Origin: CAMDHY01 sp046156265
GTDB taxonomy: Bacteria > Pseudomonadota > Alphaproteobacteria > Rhizobiales > Segnochrobactraceae
Direction of reading: 5' to 3'
Length of the DNA stretch: 64,000 nucleotides
Assembly (NCBI RefSeq): GCF_046156265.1
Contig: NZ_JAWDIR010000033.1
Coordinates: forward strand, 186,001-250,000
Part shown: positions 46,961 to 55,621 of the stretch, piece by piece
Numbering within the stretch: the first letter of the stretch is position 1
Layout: every line of letters begins with the position of its first letter
Notes under the pieces: generated by a model
Seen by the model: only the letters and a program-made list of their open reading frames with translations
What the model was told of the DNA's origin: nothing
Databases searched by the model: none
Made by a program: the position numbers and the translations under genes

Positions 46961-48517
46961 ATGCCGTCCGATTCAGCCATCCGGGACGCCCACACCGCCC
47001 TCACCCGCTTCGGCCTCGGGCCGCGGCCGGGGGAGTGTGCGGCCATCGCCTCAGATCCGCGCGGCTTCGTGCTCGCCCAGTGCGACCGCCCCCAGGCGGC
47101 GCTGATCACCGCCGCCGGTCTGCGGTCGACGCCGGAAAACATGGCGCTCAACCTCAAGGATCGCCGTGAACGCCGGGTGGCGCGCAAGCTCGAGAACGAG
47201 CAGATCGAGGCGGCGAAGGCGGCCGCGAAGGCCTCCGGTGGCGGTGACATGGCGGGTGCCGGGATGGCCAGCGGAGATATGACTGGTGACATGGCAGCGG
47301 GCGACATGGCCGATGGTGGCATGGCCGGCGACCTCGCTGCCGTCGACGACGGCACCGTCAAGCGTGACGACGCCGCCCGGCCGGAGCGGCTTCGCCAGCC
47401 CGGATTTTCCCCGACGACGGTGCGGATGGAGGCGGCGGTCCGCTTCGATCACGGCCTCGCTGCGACCGACGGGCTGACGGAACGGCTGGTGCTGTTCTGG
47501 TCGAACCATTTCGCCGTTTCCACCGCCAAGGGCGGCACCGTGCCCTCGATCGTCGGCTCCTACGAGCGCGAGGCGATCCGCCCGCACGTCTATGGCCGCT
47601 TCCGCGACATGCTCGAGGCGACGGTCAAGCATCCGGCGATGCTCGTCTATCTCGACAACTTCAAGTCCGTCGGGCCGAACAGCCGGATCGGCGAGCGCAA
47701 GTCCATCGGCCTCAACGAGAACCTCGCCCGCGAGGTGCTGGAGCTGCACACGCTCGGCGTCGACGGCGGCTACACCCAGGCCGACGTGACGAGCTTCGCC
47801 AAGGTGCTGACCGGCTGGACGATCGACCGCAACGGCGGCCGCGTCGAGGGCACCGGGGCGATCTTCCTGCCGCGCCGCCACGAGCCCGGCGACTTCACGG
47901 TGCTCGGCAAGGTCTATGGCCAGAAGGGGCCGAAGCAGCTCGACGCGGTGCTCGACGATCTCGCCCGGCATCCGGCCACCGCCCGCCACATCGCCCGCAA
48001 GCTCGCCCGCCATTTCGTCGGCGACGCCGCGCCGCCCGAGATCGCCGAGGCGACGGCGCGCGCCTACCTCGACAGCGACGGCGACCTCGCCGTGACGACG
48101 CGGGCGCTGCTGTCGTCGGACGCCGCCTGGGCGGCACCGCCGGCGAAGCTCCGCGATCCCTACCTGTTCACGATGGCGAGCTTCCGGGTGCTTCGGATGA
48201 CCACCGACAGCGAGAACGAGAAGGCGGCGTTCAACATGATGAACGCCCTCGGCCAGAAGATCTGGACACCGCCCTCGCCGGCCGGCTGGCCGGACGCCGA
48301 CGACGCCTGGCTCGCCGGCGACGCGCTGCTGGAACGTCTCGACTTCGCCACCGTCATCGCCCGCCGCATCGATCCCGAGCTCGACGTGCCCGGTCTCGCC
48401 GCCGACGTGCTCGGCCCGCGCTACGACCAGCCGACGCGCGAGGCGGTGACGCGTGCCGAGAGCCGCGAGCAGGCGGTGTCGCTGATGCTGCTCAGCCCCG
48501 GTTTCCAGAGGATCTGA
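46961..48517 (+). CDS. DUF1800 family protein with a Met-rich insert
   Basis: A 518-residue protein of the DUF1800 family (HTALTRFGLGPRPGE at the start, VLFWSNHFAVSTAKG, NENLAREVLELHTLGVDGGYTQADVTSFAKVLTGW, PSPAGWPDADDAWL). The function is not established; DUF1800 genes almost always sit next to DUF1501 genes and the pair is linked to secretion or surface structures. Residues 95-125 are an unusual insert with six Met spaced four or five apart (GDMAGAGMASGDMTGDMA). No signal peptide is seen at this start. GGAGA seven bases before ATG 46961 supports it; ATG 46925 is an alternative. Confidence 0.86.
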   Translation: MPSDSAIRDAHTALTRFGLGPRPGECAAIASDPRGFVLAQCDRPQAALITAAGLRSTPENMALNLKDRRERRVARKLENEQIEAAKAAAKASGGGDMAGAGMASGDMTGDMAAGDMADGGMAGDLAAVDDGTVKRDDAARPERLRQPGFSPTTVRMEAAVRFDHGLAATDGLTERLVLFWSNHFAVSTAKGGTVPSIVGSYEREAIRPHVYGRFRDMLEATVKHPAMLVYLDNFKSVGPNSRIGERKSIGLNENLAREVLELHTLGVDGGYTQADVTSFAKVLTGWTIDRNGGRVEGTGAIFLPRRHEPGDFTVLGKVYGQKGPKQLDAVLDDLARHPATARHIARKLARHFVGDAAPPEIAEATARAYLDSDGDLAVTTRALLSSDAAWAAPPAKLRDPYLFTMASFRVLRMTTDSENEKAAFNMMNALGQKIWTPPSPAGWPDADDAWLAGDALLERLDFATVIARRIDPELDVPGLAADVLGPRYDQPTREAVTRAESREQAVSLMLLSPGFQRI

Positions 48518-48519
48518 TC

Positions 48520-49788
48520 ATGGACCGTTCCTCCGCCGGCCTTCTCGTCCCGCACGCCGTCACCCGCCGCGGGCTGCTCGGCATCACCGCCACCTTCACC
48601 GCCTGGGCGGCGCTGCCGCGCTTCGCCCACGCCGGCGGCCGCGACCCGCGCCTCGTCGTGCTGGTGCTGCGCGGTGCCATGGACGGGCTGTCGACCGTCG
48701 CCCCGGTTGGCGATCCCGATCACGAGCGGGCGCGCGGCGGTCCGGTGCTCGGCTCCAGCGACCAGGCGCCGGGACTGGCGCTCGACTCCTTCTTCGCGAT
48801 GTCGCCGCGCCTGCCGACGCTGGGGGCGATGTACCAGTCCGGCGAGGCGCTCGTCGTCCACGCAGTGGCGAGCCCCTACCGCGAGCGCTCGCACTTCGAC
48901 GGCCAGGACGTGCTGGAGAGCGGCCTGCCGGCCGTCGGCGTCGCCGACACCGGCTGGCTCGGCCGCACGCTCGCCCTTTTGCCCGAAGGCGAGATGGTGC
49001 AGTTCACCAACGGCGAGGGCTTCGCCGCCGGCGCGCAGGTGCCGCTGATCATGCGCGGCCGCTCGAAGGTCGTCTCCTGGATGCCGGCCGGCTATCCGGA
49101 GGCGAGCGAGGACACCCGCGCCCGCCTCCTCTCGCTCTACCGCCACACCGGCGACGAGCGGCTGGCGATGACGCTCGAGGAGGGCCTGCAGCTCGGCATG
49201 GTGGCGGGCAGCGAGAAGGAGGCCAGAGCCGCCTCCCGCAGCGCCGCCGACGCCGACATCAAGGGCCGCAGCCGGCCCGCCGTGCAGGCGGCGCGGGTCG
49301 CCGGCCGGGTGCTCTCGAAGGAGGACGGGCCGCGCATCGGCACGCTCGACCTCTCGGGCTTCGACAACCACTCGCGCGGCGATCCCGTCGACGGCCAGCT
49401 CGGCGACAGCCTGGCGGTACTCGACGCGACGCTGGCAGCGCTGAAGGAATCGCTCGGCCCGGCCTGGCGCGACACGGTGGTGATGGTGGTCACCGAGTTC
49501 GGCCGCACGGTCGCCTTCAACGGCTCCGGCGGCACCGATCACGGCACCGGCACGGCGCTGTTCCTGCTCGGCGGCGGTGTCGCCGGCGGCCGCGTCGTCG
49601 CCGACTGGCCCGGCCTGTCGCCGGCGGCGCTGCTCGAGGGCCGCGACCTCCGCCCGACGACGGATCTGCGCAGCGTCGCCAAAGGCGTCCTGCGCGACCA
49701 TCTCGGCGTCAGCGAGCGGGCGCTGGCGGAGAGCGTGTTCCCCGGCAGCGCCGACCTCAAGCCGGTGTCCGACCTGCTGCGCAGCTGA
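48520..49788 (+). CDS. DUF1501 family protein, Tat-exported
   Basis: A 422-residue protein with a twin-arginine signal (VTRRGLLGITATF, Arg16-Arg17; hydrophobic core to PRFAHA). The DUF1501 body has a sulfatase/alkaline phosphatase-like pattern: VLVLRGAMDGLSTVAP near the start, SGFDNHSRGDP, VVMVVTEFGRTVAFNGSGGTDHGTG. The family's enzymatic activity is not established. It begins two bases after the DUF1800 stop and must be co-transcribed with it. Confidence 0.88.
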   Translation: MDRSSAGLLVPHAVTRRGLLGITATFTAWAALPRFAHAGGRDPRLVVLVLRGAMDGLSTVAPVGDPDHERARGGPVLGSSDQAPGLALDSFFAMSPRLPTLGAMYQSGEALVVHAVASPYRERSHFDGQDVLESGLPAVGVADTGWLGRTLALLPEGEMVQFTNGEGFAAGAQVPLIMRGRSKVVSWMPAGYPEASEDTRARLLSLYRHTGDERLAMTLEEGLQLGMVAGSEKEARAASRSAADADIKGRSRPAVQAARVAGRVLSKEDGPRIGTLDLSGFDNHSRGDPVDGQLGDSLAVLDATLAALKESLGPAWRDTVVMVVTEFGRTVAFNGSGGTDHGTGTALFLLGGGVAGGRVVADWPGLSPAALLEGRDLRPTTDLRSVAKGVLRDHLGVSERALAESVFPGSADLKPVSDLLRS

Positions 49789-49941
49789 GCCTCCCGCGCC
49801 GTCCGACTCCTGCTGCGCGACGGATCGGCGGCGTCATCGTGCGATGCTGCCGATCACGTTATGGTGCGGCGTCTTCCGCAAGGCCGCGCGCGGTTTAGGG
49901 TCGACGCGGCAGGGCGACGAGGCGTTGGCGGGGAGGGTGCG

Positions 49942-50493
49942 ATGGCGGTGACACGGGCGACGGCGTGGCGGGGATCGGCGCTCGCCGCGATCGTCGTGAC
50001 GGGACTGGCGGCGCCGGCCGTGGCGATGAACGACGGGCCGATCACGCCTGCCCCGACGCCGGCGAGCTGCCCGCGCGGCCAGGCGCTCGATCCGCAGACG
50101 AAGACCTGCGTCAAGATCCAGGCGCTGCAGACCGCTCCGACGGAGCGCTTCGCCATGGCCTTCGCCTTCAACCGGGCGGGGCGCCATGCGGATGCGGTTG
50201 CGGTGCTCGACCCGATCGCCCACCGCCGCGACCCGCTGGTGCTGACGGAGCTCGGCTTCGCCTTCCGCAAGCTCGGCCGCTTCGACACCGCCGTCGGTTA
50301 CTACCGCGCCGCGCTCGCCGTCGATCCCGCTGCGGCGCGGACGCGCTCCTATCTCGGCGAAGGCTACGTCGCGATAGGGCGCCTCGACCTCGCCCGGGTG
50401 GAACTCGCGGAGATCGAGCGTGAGGTCGGGACGGACGCGGCGCCGTATCTCGTGCTGGCCCGCGCGATCGCGGCGGCGGAGGGGCGGGGGTAG
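49942..50493 (+). CDS. exported TPR protein
   Basis: A 183-residue protein. The N-terminal hydrophobic stretch SALAAIVVTGLAAPAVA ends in AVA-MN, a good signal-peptidase site. A short segment with two cysteines (CPRGQALDPQTKTC) precedes three tetratricopeptide-like repeats (FNRAGRHADAVAVLDPIA, FRKLGRFDTAVGYYRAALAV, GEGYVAIGRLDLARVELAEI). GGGAGGG before ATG 49942 fixes the start. A periplasmic scaffolding role is likely; partner unknown. Confidence 0.82.
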   Translation: MAVTRATAWRGSALAAIVVTGLAAPAVAMNDGPITPAPTPASCPRGQALDPQTKTCVKIQALQTAPTERFAMAFAFNRAGRHADAVAVLDPIAHRRDPLVLTELGFAFRKLGRFDTAVGYYRAALAVDPAAARTRSYLGEGYVAIGRLDLARVELAEIEREVGTDAAPYLVLARAIAAAEGRG

Positions 50494-50509
50494 AGGCGCT
50501 CGCCGTTCT

Positions 50510-50669
50510 TCCTTCTCCCGCGGCGCGGAAGAAGGTGCCCGCAGGGCGGATGAGGCGCGCCGCGCAGCGGCGCGGCGTTGCCGCAAGCCGCAGCCTCCGG
50601 CGCACTTCGTGCGCCGGCCCTCATCCGGCGCTGCGCGCCACCTTCTCCCACCTCGCGGTGGGAGAAGGG
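50510..50669 (+). repeat. compound intergenic repeat, copy A
   Basis: The 281-bp gap 50494-50774 contains CCTTCTCCCG..GAAGAAGG with GGCGGATGAGG after it, then the inverted arrangement CCCTCATCC..CCACCTTCTCCCACC..GGTGGGAGAAGG. It belongs to the same family as 54858-55043 and 56103-56287 but is more diverged. Confidence 0.75.
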
Positions 50670-50774
50670 TTAGACGCCGCGCGCCCCACCCGCCGATTGC
50701 GGCGGCGCCCCCGCCTCCCCACTTGACGGCGGTCCGATCTCTGCGCCGTCCGGCGCCGCATCCCCGGAGCCCCG

Positions 50775-51443
50775 ATGCTCGCCGCCGCCAGCCAAGCCTT
50801 CGCCGACATCCTGACGCCGCCGTTCCGCTCCGTGCTGCTGAAGTCGCTGGCGCTGACCATCGGCCTGCTGGTGGTGATCTGGCTCGGACTGCAGGGGGCA
50901 TCGGTCTACTTCATCGACGTCACCACCTACCCGTGGGTCGAGACGATCCTGGTGATCCTCACCGGCATCGGCTTCTTCATCGGCCTCGGCTTCCTCGTCG
51001 CGCCGATCACCTCGCTGCTCGCCGGCCTGTTCGCCGACGAGGTGGCGGAAGTCGTTGAGCGGACGCACTACCCGGACGATCCGCCCGGACGCGCCCTGCC
51101 GTTCGGCGAGCAGCTTGTGACGACGCTGAAGTTCACCGGCGTCGTCATCCTCGGCAACCTCGTGGCGCTGCTGCTACTGCTGGTGCCGGGCGTCAACATC
51201 GCCGCCTTCTTCGTGGTCAACGGCTATCTGCTGGGACGGGAGTATTTCGAGGGCGCGGCGATGCGCTTCCGGACGCCGGAGGAGGCGCGCACCCTGCGCA
51301 AGCGCCACGCCGGCACGGTGTTCGTCGCCGGGCTCTTGATCGCGCTGGTGCTGGCGGTGCCGATCCTGAACCTCGTGACGCCGCTGTTCGCCACCGCCTT
51401 CATGGCGCATTTGAACAAGCGGCTGTCGGCGCGCCCCGCCTGA
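50775..51443 (+). CDS. EI24/CysZ-family membrane protein
   Basis: A 222-residue protein with four long hydrophobic helices, starting LAAASQAFADILTPPFRSVLLKSLAL. The motifs VAPITSLLAGLFADEVAEVVE and NGYLLGREYFEGAAMR (about residues 76-96 and 151-166) are typical of the EI24/CysZ family. CysZ carries sulfate in E. coli, but most distant members, including this one, are uncharacterised. Single gene, downstream of a repeat. Confidence 0.83.
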   Translation: MLAAASQAFADILTPPFRSVLLKSLALTIGLLVVIWLGLQGASVYFIDVTTYPWVETILVILTGIGFFIGLGFLVAPITSLLAGLFADEVAEVVERTHYPDDPPGRALPFGEQLVTTLKFTGVVILGNLVALLLLLVPGVNIAAFFVVNGYLLGREYFEGAAMRFRTPEEARTLRKRHAGTVFVAGLLIALVLAVPILNLVTPLFATAFMAHLNKRLSARPA

Positions 51444-51473
51444 AGGGCGCGCCGAAGCACGGGCGGGTGGGTC

Positions 51474-51872
51474 TCAGCCGATCGAGGCTGCCCGCCGCGG
51501 GGCGAACCCGCGCCGCAGCACGACGATGAGGAAGACCGCCATCGCGGAGATGGCACAGAGCGCGCCGGCGATCGTCACCGGCATGAGCGCTTCGTTGCCC
51601 TGCAGCATCAGGGTGAGGCCGCCGGTCATCAGCACGAGGCCCGAGACCGCGAGCGCGAAGTGGATGACGGCGAGAGCCGTTCCCTCGGCGGACGGCTCGA
51701 CCCGGTAGTAGAGGCCATACAGAAACAGCGAGGCCCAGCCGAGCAGGTTCACGTGGGCGTGTACCGGCATCAGCGTGAAGTCGTGGGCGATCCCCATTTG
51801 GATGCCAAGCCCCATGCCAGCGAGGCCGGCGAGGATGGCGACGATGAAGAACCAGTAGGCGAGACGCATCAT
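51474..51872 (-). CDS. small membrane protein with a HAHVNLLGW motif
   Basis: A 132-residue protein with four predicted helices. After MMRLAYWFFIVAILAGLAGM comes DFTLMPVHAHVNLLGWASLF, which resembles a helix of the heme-copper oxidase subunit I family, where such histidines bind heme; YGLYYR follows. It is far too short to be an oxidase. Small proteins of this type are found in many alphaproteobacteria and are uncharacterised. Convergent with the EI24 gene. Confidence 0.7.
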   Translation of the reverse strand: MMRLAYWFFIVAILAGLAGMGLGIQMGIAHDFTLMPVHAHVNLLGWASLFLYGLYYRVEPSAEGTALAVIHFALAVSGLVLMTGGLTLMLQGNEALMPVTIAGALCAISAMAVFLIVVLRRGFAPRRAASIG

Positions 51873-52059
51873 TTTCCTCGGGTTGCACGAGAGCGTCGGG
51901 GGCGTGCAACGGCACGGGTGCTCTCGGGCGTCCGGAGCGGTACCAGCCGGCGAGGACGAAGGCTGTGATCGTGGTCACAGGCGAAAATGGCGCGGCGCGG
52001 CTCCGGAAATGGCCCTTGTCGGACCCTGGCGGCGTCCTACCCTATACGTCAGCAGCTCG

Positions 52060-52065
52060 TATAAT
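52060..52065 (+). promoter_or_regulatory. possible -10 element for the sdh operon
   Basis: The 330-bp gap 51873-52202 holds no gene. TATAAT at 52060-52065 stands out in GC-rich DNA 138 bases before sdhC, and a TTACGTTTACGTCA direct-repeat segment follows at about 52079. No good -35 was found at 16-18 bp, so an activator may be needed. Tentative. Confidence 0.35.
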
Positions 52066-52202
52066 CGGATGCTGCACCTTACGTTTACGTCACTTTGACG
52101 AGGGGCGGTCGAGGGGCTAGAAGCCTTCCAGTGACGATCCCGGGCGCCTCGGCGCCGGCCCCGTCCCCATCGGAAGCGCGCTCCGAAGGCCGAAGGAAGA
52201 TC

Positions 52203-52598
52203 ATGACGCCGAACGCCAAGGCCAACCGGCCGCTCTCCCCGCACATCCAGATCTATCGCTGGACGCTGACGATGGCGATGTCGATCGTCCATCGCGCCAC
52301 CGGGATCGCCCTCTATGCCGGCACGGTCCTGCTGGCGTGGTGGCTGGTGGCGGCGGCGATGGGGCCGGAGGCGTTCTCGTGGGTGGATGCCTTCTTCGGC
52401 TCGCTGATCGGCCGGCTGATCCTGTTCGGCTACACCTGGGCGCTGATCCAGCACATGCTGAGCGGCATCAAGCACTTCCTCTGGGACTTCGGCGCCGCCA
52501 CCGATGCCGTCGGCCGCGAGCTCGTGACCCGCATCACCGTCATCGGCGCGGTGGCCCTGACGATGATCGTCTGGGTCGTCGCCCTCGTCGTCCGCTGA
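52203..52598 (+). CDS. sdhC: succinate dehydrogenase cytochrome b556 subunit
   Basis: A 131-residue three-helix anchor subunit of complex II that binds heme b and ubiquinone. RPLSPHIQIYRW is the family opening, then SIVHRATGIALYAGT, and IQHMLSGIKHFLWDFG carries the heme-ligand histidine region. GAAGGAAG before ATG 52203 sets the start. First of sdhCDA. Confidence 0.95.
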   Translation: MTPNAKANRPLSPHIQIYRWTLTMAMSIVHRATGIALYAGTVLLAWWLVAAAMGPEAFSWVDAFFGSLIGRLILFGYTWALIQHMLSGIKHFLWDFGAATDAVGRELVTRITVIGAVALTMIVWVVALVVR

Positions 52599-52615
52599 GC
52601 CGGGAGGACAAGATC

Positions 52616-52993
52616 ATGATGCGCACCCCGCTCGGCCGCGTCCGCGGCCTCGGCTCCGCCAAGTCCGGCACGGACCATTTCTGGCGCCAGCGCCTCACCG
52701 GCCTCGCCATGGTGCCGCTCACCGTCTTCATGGTGCTGCTGATCGTCGGCGTGCAGGGCGACAGCTACGAGGCGACGCGCTCCGTGCTCGAGAGCCCCTT
52801 CGTCGCGGTGCCGCTGCTCGCTGTCGTGCTGGTCTCGTGCTGGCACATGAAGCTCGGCATGCAGGTGATCATCGAGGACTACGTGCACGGGGAGGGGACG
52901 AAGCTCGCCGCCCTGATCGCCAGCACCTTCTTCTGCGCCCTGGTGGCGCTCGCCGCCGCCTGGGCGGTGCTCAAGATCAGCTTCGGAGGCTGA
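52616..52993 (+). CDS. sdhD: succinate dehydrogenase membrane anchor subunit
   Basis: A 125-residue anchor with three helices: MRTPLGRVRGLGSAKSGTDHFW is typical, and WHMKLGMQVIIEDYVHGE holds the conserved heme/quinone His. GGGAGG eight bases before ATG 52616 sets the start. It follows sdhC by 17 bp and precedes sdhA by 4 bp. Confidence 0.94.
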   Translation: MMRTPLGRVRGLGSAKSGTDHFWRQRLTGLAMVPLTVFMVLLIVGVQGDSYEATRSVLESPFVAVPLLAVVLVSCWHMKLGMQVIIEDYVHGEGTKLAALIASTFFCALVALAAAWAVLKISFGG

Positions 52994-52997
52994 CGCA

Positions 52998-54848
52998 ATG
53001 GCCGGAAACAATGGCACTGGCAACGGCGCCGCCAACGGGGCTGCGGCGCCCGGGGTGAACGGCCGCGCCTATCCCTTCACCGACCACACCTTCGACGTCA
53101 TCGTCGTGGGCGCCGGCGGTGCCGGCCTGCGCGCCGTCGTCGGCTGCTCGGAAGCGGGCCTGCGCACCGCCTGCATCACCAAGGTGTTCCCGACCCGCTC
53201 GCACACGGTGGCGGCGCAGGGCGGCATCTCGGCGGCGCTCGGCAACATGGGGCCGGACGACTGGCGCTGGCACATGTACGACACCGTCAAGGGCTCCGAC
53301 TGGCTCGGCGACCAGGACGCCATCGAGTACCTCGTCCGCGAGGCACCCGCCGCCGTCTACGAGCTCGAGCACTGGGGCGTGCCGTTCTCGCGCACCGAGG
53401 AAGGCAAGATCTACCAGCGGCCGTTCGGCGGCATGACCACCGACTTCGGCAAGGGCCGCGCCCAGCGCACCTGCGCCGCCGCCGACCGCACCGGCCACGC
53501 CATCCTGCACACCCTCTACGGCCAGGCGCTGCGCCACTCGGCGGAGTTCTTCATCGAATACTTCGCCATCGACCTGATCATGGAGGAGGGGGCCTGCCGC
53601 GGCGTCGTGGCGCTCTGTCTCGACGACGGCACGCTGCACCGCTTCCGCGCCCACAAGACGATCATCGCCACCGGCGGCTACGGCCGCGCCTATTTCTCGG
53701 CGACCTCCGCTCACACCTGCACCGGCGACGGCAACGCCATGGTGCTGCGCGCCGGCCTGCCGCTGCAGGACATGGAGTTCGTGCAGTTCCACCCGACCGG
53801 TATCTACGGCGCCGGCTGCCTGATCACCGAGGGCGCCCGCGGCGAGGGCGGCTACCTGACCAACTCCGCCGGCGAGCGCTTCATGGAGCGCTACGCCCCG
53901 TCGGCGAAGGACCTCGCCTCGCGCGACGTCGTCTCGCGCGCCATGACCATCGAGATCCGCGAAGGCCGCGGCGTCGGCAAGAACGCCGACCACATCTTCC
54001 TGCACCTCGACCATCTCGACCCGGCGATCCTGCACGAGCGCCTGCCGGGCATCTCCGAGAGCGCCAAGATCTTCGCCGGCGTCGAGGTGACGAAGCAGCC
54101 GATCCCGGTGCTGCCGACCGTCCACTACAACATGGGCGGCATCCCGACGAACTTCCACGGCGAGGTGCTGTCGAAGGTCGACGGCGATCCCGACCGCGTC
54201 GTCCCCGGCCTGATGGCGCTCGGCGAGGCGGCGTGCGTCTCCGTCCACGGCGCCAACCGGCTCGGCTCCAACTCGCTGATCGACCTCGTGGTCTTCGGCC
54301 GGGCCGCTGGCCTGCGCTGCGCCGAGACGGTGACGGCGGGCGAGAAGCAGCCGGAGTTCGCCAAGGGCGCCGGCGACTACGCCGTCCACCGCCTCGACAA
54401 GGCGCGCCATGCCAGCGGCTCGACGCCGACGGCGGAGCTGCGGCTCAGGATGCAGCGCACCATGCAGGCGAACTGCGCGGTCTTCCGCACCGGCGAGGTG
54501 CTGGAGGAGGGCCACAAGCTCATCCACGAGGTGTGGGGCGGCTCCGACGACGTGCGCGTCACCGACCGCTCGCTGATCTGGAACTCCGACCTCGTCGAGA
54601 CGCTGGAGTTCGAGAACCTGATCTCCCAGGCCGTGGTGACGATGGATTCGGCGCGCAACCGCCAGGAGAGCCGCGGCGCCCACGCCCGCGAGGACTTCCC
54701 CGACCGCGACGACCGCGAGTGGATGAAGCACACGCTGGCCTTCGCCGACGAGGAGAAGCGGACGGTGTCGCTCGACTACCGCCCGGTGCACACCTACACG
54801 CTGTCGAACGAGATCGAGTATATTGCTCCGCAGAAGCGGGTGTACTGA
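52998..54848 (+). CDS. sdhA: succinate dehydrogenase flavoprotein subunit
   Basis: A 616-residue catalytic subunit that oxidises succinate to fumarate with covalently bound FAD. The FAD motif VIVVGAGGAGLRAVVG, the FAD-attachment histidine in TRSHTVAAQGGISAALGN, the catalytic region GCLITEGARGEGGYLTNSAG and the substrate histidine region HYNMGGIPTN are all present. The N-terminal 20 residues are a Gly/Asn/Ala-rich extension. sdhB does not follow directly as it usually does; it lies 3.2 kb downstream. Confidence 0.97.
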   Translation: MAGNNGTGNGAANGAAAPGVNGRAYPFTDHTFDVIVVGAGGAGLRAVVGCSEAGLRTACITKVFPTRSHTVAAQGGISAALGNMGPDDWRWHMYDTVKGSDWLGDQDAIEYLVREAPAAVYELEHWGVPFSRTEEGKIYQRPFGGMTTDFGKGRAQRTCAAADRTGHAILHTLYGQALRHSAEFFIEYFAIDLIMEEGACRGVVALCLDDGTLHRFRAHKTIIATGGYGRAYFSATSAHTCTGDGNAMVLRAGLPLQDMEFVQFHPTGIYGAGCLITEGARGEGGYLTNSAGERFMERYAPSAKDLASRDVVSRAMTIEIREGRGVGKNADHIFLHLDHLDPAILHERLPGISESAKIFAGVEVTKQPIPVLPTVHYNMGGIPTNFHGEVLSKVDGDPDRVVPGLMALGEAACVSVHGANRLGSNSLIDLVVFGRAAGLRCAETVTAGEKQPEFAKGAGDYAVHRLDKARHASGSTPTAELRLRMQRTMQANCAVFRTGEVLEEGHKLIHEVWGGSDDVRVTDRSLIWNSDLVETLEFENLISQAVVTMDSARNRQESRGAHAREDFPDRDDREWMKHTLAFADEEKRTVSLDYRPVHTYTLSNEIEYIAPQKRVY

Positions 54849-54857
54849 GGTCTCTCT

Positions 54858-55043
54858 CCCTTCTCCCGCGCGAGCGGGAGAAGGTGGCGCGTAGCGCCGG
54901 ATGAGGGCCCGCTCCGCGCAGCGGGGCGGGGGCGGCCTCACCCATAAATCTGCCCGTTACGCTTCAACATGTGGCACCGGCGCGCTGCGCGCCGGCCCTC
55001 ATCCGCCCTTCGGGCACCTTCTCCCAGCAGGCTGGGAGAAGGG
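54858..55043 (+). repeat. compound intergenic repeat, copy B
   Basis: Begins ten bases after sdhA. CCCTTCTCCCG..CGGGAGAAGG then GGCGCGTAGCGCCGGATGAG, and after about 75 bp the mirror part GCGCGCCGGCCCTCATCCGC, CCCTTCGGG, CCTTCTCCCAGC..GCTGGGAGAAGGG. Almost the same element recurs at 56103-56287, and the two bracket the paired secreted-protein genes. Confidence 0.85.
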
Positions 55044-55142
55044 AGTAGAGACACAGCTGTCCCTGCTCGCGAAGCGGGAATCGCTCTTGCCGCACGTAGC
55101 GCTCCCCTGCAGAACTCTTCGGACCGAGTTCGGAGCACGAGC

Positions 55143-55556
55143 ATGCGGCTCTTCCTTGTTGCAGTCCTTGCCGCGGCAGCCGTGCCGGCGTTCGCCACCG
55201 ATCAGCCGTCTCAGCTGGCCGGGGATCCGCTGATGGGATGCTGGCTCGAGCGCCGCTTTGTCGATTCCGATTCACCGGGATGGACCAGCCTCTGCTTCAG
55301 CGGCGACGGCGTCGGCACGTACGCCGATTTCGACGGAGGGCATGGCGTCGAGGGGTCGTTCGGTTACGAGGCGAAGGACGGCGAATTGCGGCACTGGGAG
55401 CCGGATACTGCACAGGATTCCGCAACCTGTGCCTTCAGCATCTCCGGTAGCAGCCTGACCGTGAAGGGATGCGGCGTTCGCGGGACCTACCAACTGAAAT
55501 GCACGGACGTCAGGGTCTCCGACGGCTACGTGTCGTGCCCACCCGTGGCGAAGTGA
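55143..55556 (+). CDS. small secreted protein, paralogue 1
   Basis: A 137-residue protein with signal peptide MRLFLVAVLAAAAVPAFA. The mature part has DPLMGCWLERRF, SLCFSGDGVGTYADF and FGYEAKDGELRHW, and paired cysteines (GCW, CF, TCAF, GCG, KCTD, SCP), suggesting a disulfide-bonded beta-rich periplasmic domain. No family is recognised. It is paralogous to the next gene (GCW, CFxGxGVGTY and GYE motifs in the same order). GGAG before ATG 55143 supports the start. Confidence 0.72.
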   Translation: MRLFLVAVLAAAAVPAFATDQPSQLAGDPLMGCWLERRFVDSDSPGWTSLCFSGDGVGTYADFDGGHGVEGSFGYEAKDGELRHWEPDTAQDSATCAFSISGSSLTVKGCGVRGTYQLKCTDVRVSDGYVSCPPVAK

Positions 55557-55621
55557 AAGCGGCAACCATGCCACTGAGGTCGATCATTTGTTCGATTGTT
55601 CACCTTCGGGCACCTCGATCC

